Of a DNA stretch of 64,000 bases, positions 37,200-46,203 are shown one piece after another. Numbering within the stretch: position 1 is the stretch's first letter; each line of letters starts with the position of its first letter. The position numbers and the translations under genes are program-made. The notes beneath the pieces are model-generated. The model was given only the letters and a program-made list of their open reading frames with translations, was not told the origin of the DNA and searched no databases. The DNA comes from Cecembia calidifontis (GTDB lineage: Bacteria; Bacteroidota; Bacteroidia; Cytophagales; Cyclobacteriaceae): contig NZ_SGXG01000001.1 in NCBI RefSeq assembly GCF_004216715.1, forward strand, positions 3,828,501 to 3,892,500, in the 5' to 3' direction.

Positions 37200-38592
37200 T
37201 AATGCCGTTAAGTTAAGAAATGTGATTAAATAGATTTGTAATTCATTGAGTATTTCAGTTTTGCTCTGAATTTCCGTTTGAATACCTGGTTTCTTCGTGA
37301 ATATTCTATTTTGGAAGCGATTTTGTTTACACATTTCTGGATAATCTCCTCTAACTCACCAATTAAATCCCTGATGCTGAAAATCAGGGATTTTGTTTTT
37401 GACAGTGCATAAGTTTTATTGATTATCAAGATCCTTGCTGACTTTGATTTTCTTCCTGTTTTGGTTTTTGGCTTCACATCATAGCAAAGAATATTGCAGA
37501 GTGAGAGGATCAGGGTCTTGGCATAGAAGTCCTGCTGGACCGCCCATGCTGTTTTGCCGGAAAAATCAGATACTTCAAGTCTTGATTTGATCAGTTTATA
37601 TGCTTCTTCTATTCCCCATCTCTGTTTGTACAGGTTTATTAGAGAGGAGGCTGTATATTTTTTCCTGTCCAACAGAGAAGTCGCATATATTGATATCTTA
37701 CCCTTCTTATTCTTTTTCTTGATCAGTCTTACGGTCATGGTTCGGGATAACGAGGGGTATTTTTCAAGCAGCCAGCCATACTTTGGAGGGAGTACCAACG
37801 TATATTCCGCATCAGTGGAACTGCTCTGGGAAAAATCCTCGACACAATTCCACCAATTGTCCTTCATCCTAAAAAGAAAGTCTGCCCCCTTTCCTTTCAG
37901 CTCGTAGAAAATTCTCAGGGATGCATAATACCTATCGCATACAAGAAGATCACCTTCTTTAATATGTCCAAGATGGCCATGACACAGGGTAGCTTCAGAA
38001 GTGGTATAGCTTTCCATGCCGGCATCCAGTACAAGGCCGTTGTAAACATCATATAAATAAGATATCCTGCTCATATAATGTCCCGCATCCGCATTGGGCC
38101 CAAAACCATGATAGCTGAACTTTTCTGACATGGAGGGATGATCCGGAAGCTCAAGCGTTGATCCGTCCACAGAAAGCACTCTGTGGCCTTTCCATTTCTT
38201 AAACTTTGCATGTTCGTAAAAAAGACTGCAGATCAAAGAGTTAAGCTTTTTGAAAACTGTGTAGCACAGTTTTTTCCTGGCCTGGGTAAATGCACTTTTA
38301 GTGGGCGATAAGGAAGATTCCCCAAAAAACTCTTCAAGACAGATATTAAGTCCTTTGTTGCTCTTTGACAAAATAAAAAGCACAAGAACTTCAAAAGAAA
38401 AGAAACGGTCACGAAGAAAATCTTTCACCGAAGTCCTACTTTCGATGATAAATTTTTCATAACTTAGTTTTAACTTGAATTCATTTACAATTAAAGTTTT
38501 AAGGCTTCCAGCACTCCCTGCTTTCGGAAGCCTTATTTTATATCTCTAATATAATGAATTTCAGTCAATTAACCACTAACTAAACGGCATTA
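37200..38592 (-). mobile_element. IS4-family insertion sequence with 10-bp target duplication
   Basis: 1393 bp. Terminal repeats TAATGCCGTTWAGTTA, 15 of 16 identical between ends. The 10-bp direct repeat AAGTGACAAT is found at 37190-37199 and 38593-38602. One transposase gene. It is inserted between genes. Confidence 0.93.
37226..38428 (-). CDS. IS4-family transposase
   Basis: 400 residues. DDE residues are visible as SVDGSTLEL, VCDRYYAS and the Y-(2)-R-(3)-E-(6)-K signature YKQRWGIEEAYKLIK. The N-terminus matches the IS4 DUF4372-like part (LSPTKSAFTQARKKL). Intact and of normal length. Confidence 0.95.
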   Translation of the reverse strand: MKDFLRDRFFSFEVLVLFILSKSNKGLNICLEEFFGESSLSPTKSAFTQARKKLCYTVFKKLNSLICSLFYEHAKFKKWKGHRVLSVDGSTLELPDHPSMSEKFSYHGFGPNADAGHYMSRISYLYDVYNGLVLDAGMESYTTSEATLCHGHLGHIKEGDLLVCDRYYASLRIFYELKGKGADFLFRMKDNWWNCVEDFSQSSSTDAEYTLVLPPKYGWLLEKYPSLSRTMTVRLIKKKNKKGKISIYATSLLDRKKYTASSLINLYKQRWGIEEAYKLIKSRLEVSDFSGKTAWAVQQDFYAKTLILSLCNILCYDVKPKTKTGRKSKSARILIINKTYALSKTKSLIFSIRDLIGELEEIIQKCVNKIASKIEYSRRNQVFKRKFRAKLKYSMNYKSI

Positions 38593-38593
38593 A

Positions 38594-39064
38594 AGTGACA
38601 ATCCTTAGATTTTAAAGTTGAATAAAGTGAGCAGAACCTGTTGAAATGAGATAGGCAGGTTAGAAGATTTCTTTCCATAAGGTTTGATTCAAATAACACA
38701 TCAAATAAAAAAAAGCTGCCCCCATTTGTGGAGCAGCTTCAGTTTTCATATTTCGATCTAACTTATCCTTAAAGGTGATCAATAGCTAAATTACAATTCA
38801 ATCTGGCTGAATGATTTTTTTTACAATTTTCTCTTTCTGACCATTTTTCCCAGCAATACTGCGGGACAGGCTTTGATAAAAAAGTCACCAAACCCGTAAA
38901 GTTATTTGGGTAAGAATTTTGAATTCCTGCCCTAAAACCAGGCCTTCCCCAAATCCCGATGCTATTGGGAACAAAGGGATTATTTCTTATCGCTTGCCTG
39001 GCGGTCAGACAAGTTCCATCCTCCGCAAGGGCAATGCCGGCCCAGACGAAACCCTGTCCTTCCC
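38594..39064. other. Intergenic region between IS4 and an IS3 element
   Basis: 471 bases with no supported gene. It holds a hairpin AAGCTGC...GCAGCTT (38713-38739) with an A8 run on its left, a likely minus-strand terminator, and a near-palindrome TCCCGATGC-TATTGGGA near 38955. The composition around 38990-39060 is GC-richer than its neighbours. Confidence 0.5.
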
Positions 39065-39099
39065 TGAAATAGGTTGACCGTTTTTAACCGAGAAAAAAG

Positions 39100-39495
39100 A
39101 TGTTAAAAACAGGAAAAAGGATTAATTCTCAGCGTAGATTTTCAGAGGAATTTAAACGTAAGTTGGTTGATGATTTTGAGAAAGGAATCATGACAGTTCA
39201 GCAAATGGAGCGACATTATGGAATTGTGAACTCAGTTATTTATCATTGGATTTATAAGTATTCGACCTATAATGAAAAAAATATCAGGATAATTGAGATG
39301 AAAGACAGTCAAACCAATAGGCTCAAAGAACTCGAAGAAAAGGTCAAAGATCTCGAGCGTACCGTTGGCCAAAAACAGATCATGATTGATTATTTGGAAA
39401 AAATGATTGATTTGGCCAAAGAAACTTACTCAATCGATATTAAAAAAAACTCCAAAACCCCACACTCTGGTGGTTCCAATCCAACAAAAGTATGA
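39100..39495 (+). CDS. IS3-family transposase OrfA (second type)
   Basis: 131 residues: helix-turn-helix (RRFSEEFKRKLVDDFEKG) and coiled coil (NRLKELEEKVKDLERTVGQ). An A8 run in codons for IKKN near 39441-39448 leads without stops in the -1 frame into orfB, a probable programmed frameshift site. Confidence 0.9.
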   Translation: MLKTGKRINSQRRFSEEFKRKLVDDFEKGIMTVQQMERHYGIVNSVIYHWIYKYSTYNEKNIRIIEMKDSQTNRLKELEEKVKDLERTVGQKQIMIDYLEKMIDLAKETYSIDIKKNSKTPHSGGSNPTKV

Positions 39496-40442
39496 TAAAC
39501 CATTCGCTCAATGAACTTTATCGGACTGTTGGAGTAACCAAGCAGGCCGTTCAACAAGCCAAAAAAAGGCAGCAAGCATTCGATCTTGAAATTGCCCAAC
39601 TGGTAATCCTGGCCGATGAGCTCAGGGAAGACCATCCAGGATGTGGGGTCGAAAAAATGTATTATACATTGAAACCCGAATTCATGGGAAGGGATCAATT
39701 CTGTGAAATTTTCATGGAAATGGGATATGGTATCAAAAAAATAAAAAACTACCAGAAAACCACTTACGCAGGCCTTTATTCTTATCCAAACCTTATCGAA
39801 GGTATGGCCATAAACAGACCTTTTCAGGTCATCCAAACCGATATCACTTACTTTTACCTCAATGGTGAATTCTATTATTTGGTCTTCATTATTGATGTTT
39901 ATACCAGGATCATCGTGGGATATTCGGTCAACGACAACTTGCGCACAGAAGGTAATATCAAAGCTATGAAAATGGCCCTCAGTACTTTGAGATACCAGCC
40001 TTGGGGCCTGATCCACCACTCAGATAAAGGTTCCCAGTACAGTAGTAAAGAATACACCTCCTTGCTCAACAAAAACAATATCCATATCAGTATGGGAAAT
40101 ATCGCATGGGAAAACCCCTACGCAGAACGAATCAATGGAATCATAAAAAATGAATACCTCAAAAGGTGGATAATCAAAGATTTCAGCGACCTGAAAAGAA
40201 AAGTGGCGAAAGCTGTAGCCAACTACAACAGCATAAGACTACACAGGGGATTTAAAATGAAATACACCCCCATGGGATTTTATAAAAATATACTAAATTT
40301 AAAAGCCCAAGAAAGACCGACGGTGATTGTTTATACCGAAGGAAGAAAAAACTTCTTAGGGGCATCGAGCCCCTTCGAAGTTTGCCCAAGAGAAGAACCT
40401 CTGGCTCATGATTGCCCGATGGAAATATTTAATGAATGTTGA
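39492..40442 (+). CDS. IS3-family transposase OrfB (second type)
   Basis: 316 residues with an rve core: QTDITYFYLNGE, HHSDKGSQYSS and ENPYAERINGIIKNEYL supply the DDE triad. The ATG overlaps the orfA stop by four bases. Intact. Confidence 0.93.
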   Translation: MINHSLNELYRTVGVTKQAVQQAKKRQQAFDLEIAQLVILADELREDHPGCGVEKMYYTLKPEFMGRDQFCEIFMEMGYGIKKIKNYQKTTYAGLYSYPNLIEGMAINRPFQVIQTDITYFYLNGEFYYLVFIIDVYTRIIVGYSVNDNLRTEGNIKAMKMALSTLRYQPWGLIHHSDKGSQYSSKEYTSLLNKNNIHISMGNIAWENPYAERINGIIKNEYLKRWIIKDFSDLKRKVAKAVANYNSIRLHRGFKMKYTPMGFYKNILNLKAQERPTVIVYTEGRKNFLGASSPFEVCPREEPLAHDCPMEIFNEC

Positions 40443-40593
40443 ACCAAACGGTCAACGCTATTCAGGGAAGAACACCCCTCTTTTGCCTTTTGCCTTTTCC
40501 CTTTTGCCTTGGCTCTTATTAAAATTCCTGCCCTTCATTCTGGCCTCTCGCTAGAAATATTTTAGAATTTGGGCTAAATAATAGCCCCTTTGA

Positions 40594-41460
40594 CTATTTA
40601 AGAAAGTCCAGATAATAAGCCAGGCTTACTTTCTCAAATCTGGAAGCATGCTGTGCTTCTACCCAGCCCGATTTGACAGTTTCAAATACTGTCGGCTGCG
40701 TAAAATGAAGCCCCAGCAATAAGTCCTCAATTACTAATTTAACCTTTTCCTCCACTCTTTTGCTGACCAGAACAGGCCCAAGCGGAATTGTGTCCGAAAT
40801 CCAAAGGATATTGATTTCATCCTTTCTTTTCCCAAGTGCATATAAGTCATTGGCTCCAAAAGCAGCTAAGTCCGATTCACCCGAAAGAATGGATTCCAAA
40901 GCCTTCATATGATTCCCCGAAAAATCAACCGTTTTAAATTGATCTTCAATGGGTATAAGTTTTTTACTTTCAAGTTGCTTTATGGGAAACAAATAACCGG
41001 AAGTGGATTTTTCATCTACAAAAGAAAATTTGAGGTTTTTTGATTTCTTCATAACTCCTTCCCAATCTGAAATTCCTGATTTTTTGGAAGCAGCAATAAC
41101 GGAGCGGTAACTGGAAGTAGCACCTGAATCATCAATCAAGGCCCCTGCTATTTCAAAATCTTGGGAATGTTCCATATACCCTAGGTATCCGGAGGTACTG
41201 ATAAACACCATATCAACTTCATTGACAAGCATGGCCTGTATCAGTTCATCAACAGTGGGATAGGAAACTGTAATTACTTTATATTCACCTTCCAGTTTTT
41301 CCTGAATCAAAGTGGAAAAAGGCAAAAGATTGTCCATTCGGTGATTCAACCCGTATGTGTATGTACCTAATGTGAGGAATTTTTTCCCATCTTCTGCTTT
41401 GGAAAAACTGAAAGTCAGGGAGTAAACTAGCGCTAAAATGATTAATGATAGATTTTTCAT
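40594..41460 (-). CDS. PhnD-like periplasmic substrate-binding protein
   Basis: 288 residues with a signal peptide (cleavage after SKA). The PhnD/SsuA fold is indicated by LTLGTYTYGLNHRMDNLLPF, YPTVDELIQAMLVNEVDMVFIS, FSFVDEKSTSGYLFP and AFGANDLYALG. Family members bind phosphonate, phosphite or similar anions, or act as stand-alone sensors. No ABC permease or ATPase for uptake is adjacent, so a sensory or accessory role is possible. Its neighbours are hemerythrin and ApbE-like genes. Confidence 0.8.
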   Translation of the reverse strand: MKNLSLIILALVYSLTFSFSKAEDGKKFLTLGTYTYGLNHRMDNLLPFSTLIQEKLEGEYKVITVSYPTVDELIQAMLVNEVDMVFISTSGYLGYMEHSQDFEIAGALIDDSGATSSYRSVIAASKKSGISDWEGVMKKSKNLKFSFVDEKSTSGYLFPIKQLESKKLIPIEDQFKTVDFSGNHMKALESILSGESDLAAFGANDLYALGKRKDEINILWISDTIPLGPVLVSKRVEEKVKLVIEDLLLGLHFTQPTVFETVKSGWVEAQHASRFEKVSLAYYLDFLK

Positions 41461-41510
41461 GATGATGTCTTTTTGATGATAGAAATTTTGTGAGTAAAGC
41501 TTTTTTAAAT

Positions 41511-41549
41511 AAAAAAAGGGTACCTGACGGCTTTTGATCAGATACCCTT
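41511..41549 (-). terminator. Terminator of the hemerythrin gene
   Basis: Stem AAGGGTA/TACCCTT continued by CTGA/TCAG with small bulges, followed on the minus strand by a T7 run. Confidence 0.8.
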
Positions 41550-41563
41550 CAAACAGGAATAGA

Positions 41564-42235
41564 TTAGGCCAAAATCTTTTCTTCCAAAGAGTGCATTAAG
41601 GCAGAGAATGCCGAGGACTCCATTTCAGAGCCAATAACCTCCATCAATTGATCAAAAAATGCTTTTGGGGCATTAGCCTTCAATCCGGCCAATGCCATCA
41701 ATCTTTCAGAAGGATCCAAAGCAGGGATGATATATTTGAACCAGCGCAAGATTTTTTCCGGGCTAAAAGAAGAAACGATGCTGTGATGCTGATGAATCAA
41801 TTCTTCGTCGCTGTAATTTTCCCAAATCAACTGCAGGACCATTCTTTCTTCAAAAACCATATGGGCCAAATATTTTGAATGGAATTCAGACAAATCCAAA
41901 AAATAATCAAAGAACATCTTGGGAGGGTTTCCTACCTCTAGGCCATTGACTTTGTGTTTCAGTGCGGATACAAGACCTTCCAAATGCTCATGCTCCTCAT
42001 GGTTTTCTGCTGTACTTCCAGGACATCTTTTTTCAAGATCAGGCAAAATCATATGGTCTTCCACATACGCATGCTGTTCTAAAAGGTAAAACAGTTCATT
42101 GGATAGCACTTTCAATTGCTTCACTTCCTCGGCTTTGGTTTGATCCAGATTGCCGGCCAAAAATGAAACTTTGCCCAGAAGGTACCTTAAACCTTTGTGG
42201 GGCAATAAATAGGGGTTTAGTCTTAAAGTTTGCAT
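41564..42235 (-). CDS. Hemerythrin domain-containing protein
   Basis: 223 residues, four-helix bundle with candidate di-iron ligands: H13, H55 with E59 (LLEQHAYVEDH), H79-E80-E81-H82 (NHEEHEHLE), and FHSKYLAHMVFEERM. The C-terminal 80 residues are an added helical part seen in bacterial homologues. Hemerythrin-like proteins bind O2 or NO or help repair iron centres. The gene has a perfect AACCACAT-N4-ATGTGGTT palindrome about 70 bp upstream, suggesting Crp/Fnr-type control by redox or NO. Confidence 0.85.
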   Translation of the reverse strand: MQTLRLNPYLLPHKGLRYLLGKVSFLAGNLDQTKAEEVKQLKVLSNELFYLLEQHAYVEDHMILPDLEKRCPGSTAENHEEHEHLEGLVSALKHKVNGLEVGNPPKMFFDYFLDLSEFHSKYLAHMVFEERMVLQLIWENYSDEELIHQHHSIVSSFSPEKILRWFKYIIPALDPSERLMALAGLKANAPKAFFDQLMEVIGSEMESSAFSALMHSLEEKILA

Positions 42236-42304
42236 AGTACTTTTAAATTTTTTTGTACCCTAAGGATGTTGAAATTCAAAAGGAAGTTGCAGCCTTTTCA
42301 AAAA

Positions 42305-42324
42305 ACCACATGATGATGTGGTTC
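42305..42324. promoter_or_regulatory. Perfect palindrome AACCACAT-GATG-ATGTGGTT
   Basis: It lies in the divergent region between the hemerythrin gene and the secreted-protein gene now split by IS1380, roughly 70 bp from either start. Related sites are at 35064 and 45460. It is probably an operator of a Crp/Fnr-type regulator, though the regulator is not encoded here. Confidence 0.6.
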
Positions 42325-42415
42325 TTCCCCAAACCAGCCCATGTGGATGCAACTTAGCCCCTATGCAAACCATCTTGAGCAAAAACCGACGCTAACCATG
42401 AATAAAATATTATTA

Positions 42416-44080
42416 CCTTAAATCCGCAGGGCGGATTTAAAAAAAGCCGAAAAAGTGGCTGAATTTATTCAATTCAGGCTTTTCCGGCTCGTTTTTTTTT
42501 CACTTATTTAGGTGTTACCACACATCCTTGATAAGCGGTATGAAAATTACGAATTCGACAGAAAAAATCACACCTTTCGGAGGTTTTAATTTTGTTTTTA
42601 ACTCTTTCAAAAATTCTGGTCTCCCAGAACTCATTGATAATCAATTGGGGGTTAGAGCCTTAAGGGGAGGGTTTTCATACAGTGACATTTTCGCCAATCA
42701 TATGGCTATTTTCTTTAATGGTGGCGACTGTACTGAAGATATCAATGTTCACTTGAGAGACGCACTTGAACAGGTCCCTTCATTTTCAGTATGCAGTGCC
42801 GATACAATTCTGAGAGGTATCAAAGAGCTTGCTGTTGATACAGAACTCTTTATAAATCCGTCCAGTGGAGTAAGCCATGAATTTAATATCAATGGAAAAC
42901 TCAACAGCTTGTTGTTAAAATCAGCTTGTAAGACCGGATTACTCAAGTCAGGTGTTGCTTACGACCTCGATTATGACAACACCGTCATTCCAACTGAAAA
43001 GTACGATTCAAAAAAGACATATAAACACGTCTATGGATATCAGCCAGGTGTAGCTTCCATAGCACATCCTGAATTTTCACAGGCCATTCCTGTGTACGTA
43101 GAGGGCAGAAATGGCAACAGTCAGGCCAAATATTTGCAGGCTGATACACTTACACGCATGTTTGGGCAGCTTACCAATGAAAATATCCGTATCGGAAGGT
43201 TCAGAGCCGATTCAGCATCCTATCAGGAAGAAGTTCTCCGCACACTGGAAGCACATACCGAAAGCTTTTATATACGGGCAAACAGATGTGCCAAACTGGA
43301 TAATATCCTTGGAAGTATAGCCCCTGAGAAGTGGCAGAAAATACGTTTGGGTGTACAGGAAATGGAAGTTACTGACCTATCCGACTACAAACCTTTCGGT
43401 AAAGACAGGTCTTACAGGCTGGTCATTACCAGAATCAGGCGTAAAGACGGGCAGGCAGATGTGTTTAGTGGAGATGCATTTACTTACAGGGCTATTCTGA
43501 CCAATGAACATACATCGTCCAATGAAGCTGTTGTAAGGTTTTATAACGCCCGGGGTGCAAGCGAACGCTTGTTTGATGTACTCAACAATGACTTTGGCTG
43601 GTCTAAGTTGCCCTGTTCGTTCCTTGCAGAGAATACCTCCTTTATGCTTATGACGGCTATGTATGCCAATTTTTACACCTATATCATTGGAGAGTATTCC
43701 AGAAAAGTTGATTGGCTTAAGCCTACCGACAGGCTCAAGAAGTTTATCTTCAGATTTATCACTGTTTCAGCCAAGTGGATAAGAACGGGAAGAAGAGAAG
43801 TGCTCAAACTGTTCACGAGTAAGGATTACAAGCCGATTTTGAACTAAATTCAGATAAAAACCCCTCAGGAGCTCAAAAAATAAAGATTTACAGGGAAGAG
43901 GTATGCCTTTTCCATTAAAATTGAGGAAAAAAACCGTCCATTTTATCCTCAAACCTAAAATCCATTGTCTCAAAACTATGAACACTCTTCAATCAAAGGG
44001 AAGAAATTCCCGAACTAGACCAAAAATGAACACAAACAAGCAGATTCAAATCTCCAAACTAAAATCCTGCGGATTTTAGG
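42416..44080 (+). mobile_element. IS1380-family insertion sequence (1665 bp)
   Basis: The ends CCTTAAATCCGCAGG and (minus strand) CCTAAAATCCGCAGG differ at one of 15 positions. Flanked by TATTATTA on both sides (42408-42415, 44081-44088); family duplications are usually 4-5 bp, so part of the 8-base match may be chance in this AT repeat. About 230 bp after the transposase gene is noncoding. Confidence 0.9.
42540..43847 (+). CDS. IS1380-family transposase
   Basis: 435 residues from the ATG giving MKITNSTEKITPFGG; an in-frame TTG four codons upstream is possible. DDE elements: VAYDLDYDNTVIPTEKYDSKKTYKH, RFRADSASYQEEV and the helix with Glu in YNARGASERLFDVLNNDFGW. Length fits the family; intact. 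Confidence 0.93.
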   Translation: MKITNSTEKITPFGGFNFVFNSFKNSGLPELIDNQLGVRALRGGFSYSDIFANHMAIFFNGGDCTEDINVHLRDALEQVPSFSVCSADTILRGIKELAVDTELFINPSSGVSHEFNINGKLNSLLLKSACKTGLLKSGVAYDLDYDNTVIPTEKYDSKKTYKHVYGYQPGVASIAHPEFSQAIPVYVEGRNGNSQAKYLQADTLTRMFGQLTNENIRIGRFRADSASYQEEVLRTLEAHTESFYIRANRCAKLDNILGSIAPEKWQKIRLGVQEMEVTDLSDYKPFGKDRSYRLVITRIRRKDGQADVFSGDAFTYRAILTNEHTSSNEAVVRFYNARGASERLFDVLNNDFGWSKLPCSFLAENTSFMLMTAMYANFYTYIIGEYSRKVDWLKPTDRLKKFIFRFITVSAKWIRTGRREVLKLFTSKDYKPILN

Positions 44081-44317
44081 TATTATTATTTCTCCTAGCA
44101 TTCTGGCTATTTACCTTATTCCAAGTAAAAGCCCAGTCCCTTTTACCTCCTTTAGAGGAAATGCCTCTTTCCAAAAAGGCTTTTAGTCAGTTGTTTGCTG
44201 ACTGTCCTGCTTTACTGGAGATTAGAAAACCCAAATTCCAAGATTTCGGAAAACATATTGTTTATTACACCAATGACTGTAAGCCTATTGCGGGTGAATA
44301 TTTCTTGGAGAATTAAC

Positions 44318-45334
44318 ATGAGAAGTAGATCATTGAAATATTTCTTATGGGGTACTGTTTTCAGCCTTTCTGCATTAATTGTATGGCTACATTTTTTTAA
44401 GGAAAAAGCATCCAATGTTTTTATGGAAGGAAAAGCATTGGGTGTTTTCTATTCCATTTCTTTTGAAGGAGATCCACGATTGGAAAAATCTATTGATTCG
44501 CTGATCCATGAAATTGATCTGGCAGTCAACCTACAGCTTCCCAATTCTGAAATTTCACGGTTCAACCGTTTTGGCAGCATAGACAATGCATCCTCCCACT
44601 TGGAGAACCTGATTGAATTATCTAATTTTTTCCATTTTTTATCAGGTGGGGCGGTTAGTCATACCATGTTGCCTTTGATAAGAGGATGGGGACGGGAATT
44701 CTCCAATCAGAGACAGATGACGCATGAAAAAGTTGAAGAATTGATGCGCTTATGCGATATAAGAAACGTGGAAATAGGCACAAGTATGATCAAATCCAAC
44801 CAGCAGGGTATTATGCTTGATTTAAATTACCTGGATAAAGGATACCTGATTGACCTGCTAACTGATTTCCTATTGAAAAAAGGGGTAAAAAATTTCCATA
44901 TAGAATTCGGGTTAGATGGTGTGACGTATGGCTTAGGCAAAAGGAAAAACAGTTTGAACTTTTTAAGTAACCTACCTCCAGAATTCCAGAGACAATTTTC
45001 AAAAAAACTGAATCAGAATATTAACAATACCGCCTATTCAAGTTCGGGCAACCTGAACAAGTTCTATGTGGATGCCAAAGGAAACAAACATTCCCATTTG
45101 ATTGATTTAAGGACTGGATTCCCTATTTCAAATGGAATCCTTGCAAACCATATCATATCTAGCCGATGCGTCAAAGCCGATGCCATAGCTACAATCTGTA
45201 TGATTTTGGACCTTGAAGAATCCATTTATCTGATCAACAATGATCCTGAGCTTGAAGGTTTAATAGTCTATAATCTGAACGGAAATCTGGAAGTTTGGAC
45301 ATCTTCCGGATTTAGATATTCAAAAGAAAAATAA
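44318..45334 (+). CDS. FAD:protein FMN transferase (ApbE/NosX-like)
   Basis: 338 residues from the ATG giving MRSRSLKYFLWG; a longer frame from 44195 would overlap the preceding gene and is rejected. One N-terminal membrane anchor. ApbE features: EGKALGVFYSISF, EISRFN, LDLNYLDKGYLIDLL (replacing the usual DLGGIAKGYAVD), SSGNLNKFY, HLIDLRTGFPI and the metal/flavin site SRCVKADAIAT. The family attaches FMN covalently to Thr/Ser of secreted or membrane flavoproteins such as NosR, NqrC or RnfG. No target gene is in the window. Confidence 0.85.
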   Translation: MRSRSLKYFLWGTVFSLSALIVWLHFFKEKASNVFMEGKALGVFYSISFEGDPRLEKSIDSLIHEIDLAVNLQLPNSEISRFNRFGSIDNASSHLENLIELSNFFHFLSGGAVSHTMLPLIRGWGREFSNQRQMTHEKVEELMRLCDIRNVEIGTSMIKSNQQGIMLDLNYLDKGYLIDLLTDFLLKKGVKNFHIEFGLDGVTYGLGKRKNSLNFLSNLPPEFQRQFSKKLNQNINNTAYSSSGNLNKFYVDAKGNKHSHLIDLRTGFPISNGILANHIISSRCVKADAIATICMILDLEESIYLINNDPELEGLIVYNLNGNLEVWTSSGFRYSKEK

Positions 45335-45459
45335 GCCAAAAACGTCTCGTTTAGGAGCTTTCATCTCCTATCTCATCCAATTCCTACCCTCTTTTGAATT
45401 TGGACTTAAACCAGCTTTCAAGAGCATCCAGTTTCATTTGTTTAGAATAGCTGTTGCAT

Positions 45460-45479
45460 CACCACACGAAGATGTGATT
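45460..45479. promoter_or_regulatory. Palindrome CACCACAC-GAAG-ATGTGATT
   Basis: A slightly degenerate copy of the 42305 palindrome, about 90 bp before the membrane-protein start at 45567. Confidence 0.5.
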
Positions 45480-45566
45480 TTTGGCAATATGAAAAAACTT
45501 GGGACAACCCAAAAACCAATACTTCCATCTATAGAGAAATCAAATACTAACACAATTTCAGAAATT

Positions 45567-46016
45567 ATGAAAACTAACAAAATCTTTGAAAAAACAACGA
45601 AAGGTTATGTAATCTTTTCCCTATTGAGCCTACTCTATGTAAGCATATTGGCCATATTTTCTCCTCAACAGGTCATGGATATGGTGCAGGTAAACCTGAA
45701 CAACACAGATGCCATAAGTTCTATCCGTGGGGTTTATGGAGGTGTGGGATTATCCATTTGCGCTATGCTTATTTTCCTTTTGTTCAAAAAACACGAATGG
45801 GCATTTGGCTTTTTGGTGGTGTTTTGGGGAAGCTATGCTTTTAGCAGGATCCTGACCATTCTGATGGAAGGCAATTTGGGTGATTTTGGATCAAATTGGT
45901 TGATGATAGAGAGTTTCCTCTTTATTGTTGGTTCCGGAATCTTATTGGCCAAAAACATCCTCGTCAAAACCGACGAACTGATATACACCATGGTAGACCA
46001 AAATAGGCTGTCTTGA
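45567..46016 (+). CDS. Four-helix membrane protein, DUF4345-like
   Basis: 149 residues from the ATG giving MKTNKIFEKTTKG; upstream in-frame sequence contains the palindrome and is not coding. Four membrane segments (about 12-32, 58-75, 82-104, 115-135), with SIRGVYGGVGL and NLGDFGSNWLMIESFLFIVG as in DUF4345/YfiM-like small membrane proteins. Function unknown. Shares the palindrome with the hemerythrin gene, which suggests co-regulation. Confidence 0.7.
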   Translation: MKTNKIFEKTTKGYVIFSLLSLLYVSILAIFSPQQVMDMVQVNLNNTDAISSIRGVYGGVGLSICAMLIFLLFKKHEWAFGFLVVFWGSYAFSRILTILMEGNLGDFGSNWLMIESFLFIVGSGILLAKNILVKTDELIYTMVDQNRLS

Positions 46017-46203
46017 AAAAGAACCTAGAAATCAACCTCTGACTAACTGTGGATTTGTAATCCATGGCCAAACCTGCCAAGTATAACACCTAAAACCGCC
46101 CTTATGGATGATTTTAAAAGGTAATACCTGGTGGGTTTTTCCATTTACCCCAAGTATATTTATGACCATGAAATCCATCACTTCAAAACCTCTTATTGGA
46201 ATT

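Larger units (their letters stand above)
39065..40464 (+). mobile_element. IS3-family insertion sequence, second type (about 1400 bp)
   Basis: The ends TGAAATAGGTTGACCGTTT and (minus strand) TGAATAGCGTTGACCGTTT are inverted repeats; the repeat extends outward by CCC/GGG. No target duplication can be seen. It contains orfA and orfB with a four-base overlap. Unrelated in sequence to the three-copy IS3 element. Confidence 0.85.
42398..44316 (+). pseudogene. Small secreted protein gene disrupted by an IS1380 element
   Basis: Removing the IS (42416-44080) and one copy of the 8-base repeat TATTATTA joins ATG AAT AAA ATA TTA TTA to TTT CTC CTA GCA and restores an 81-residue frame. It begins MNKILLFLLAFWLFTLFQVKAQ, a signal peptide, and ends IAGEYFLEN. 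The mature part has two Cys (ADCPALLE, TNDCKPIAG). I do not recognise the family. The stop is one base from the ATG of the ApbE-like gene (TAA-C-ATG), so both were translated together; the IS therefore probably also affects ApbE expression. Confidence 0.85.

Noticed and set aside
44195..44317. An N-terminal extension of the ApbE-like protein
   Set aside because: It overlaps the coding 3' part of the disrupted small secreted protein, and the ATG at 44318 directly follows that gene's stop.
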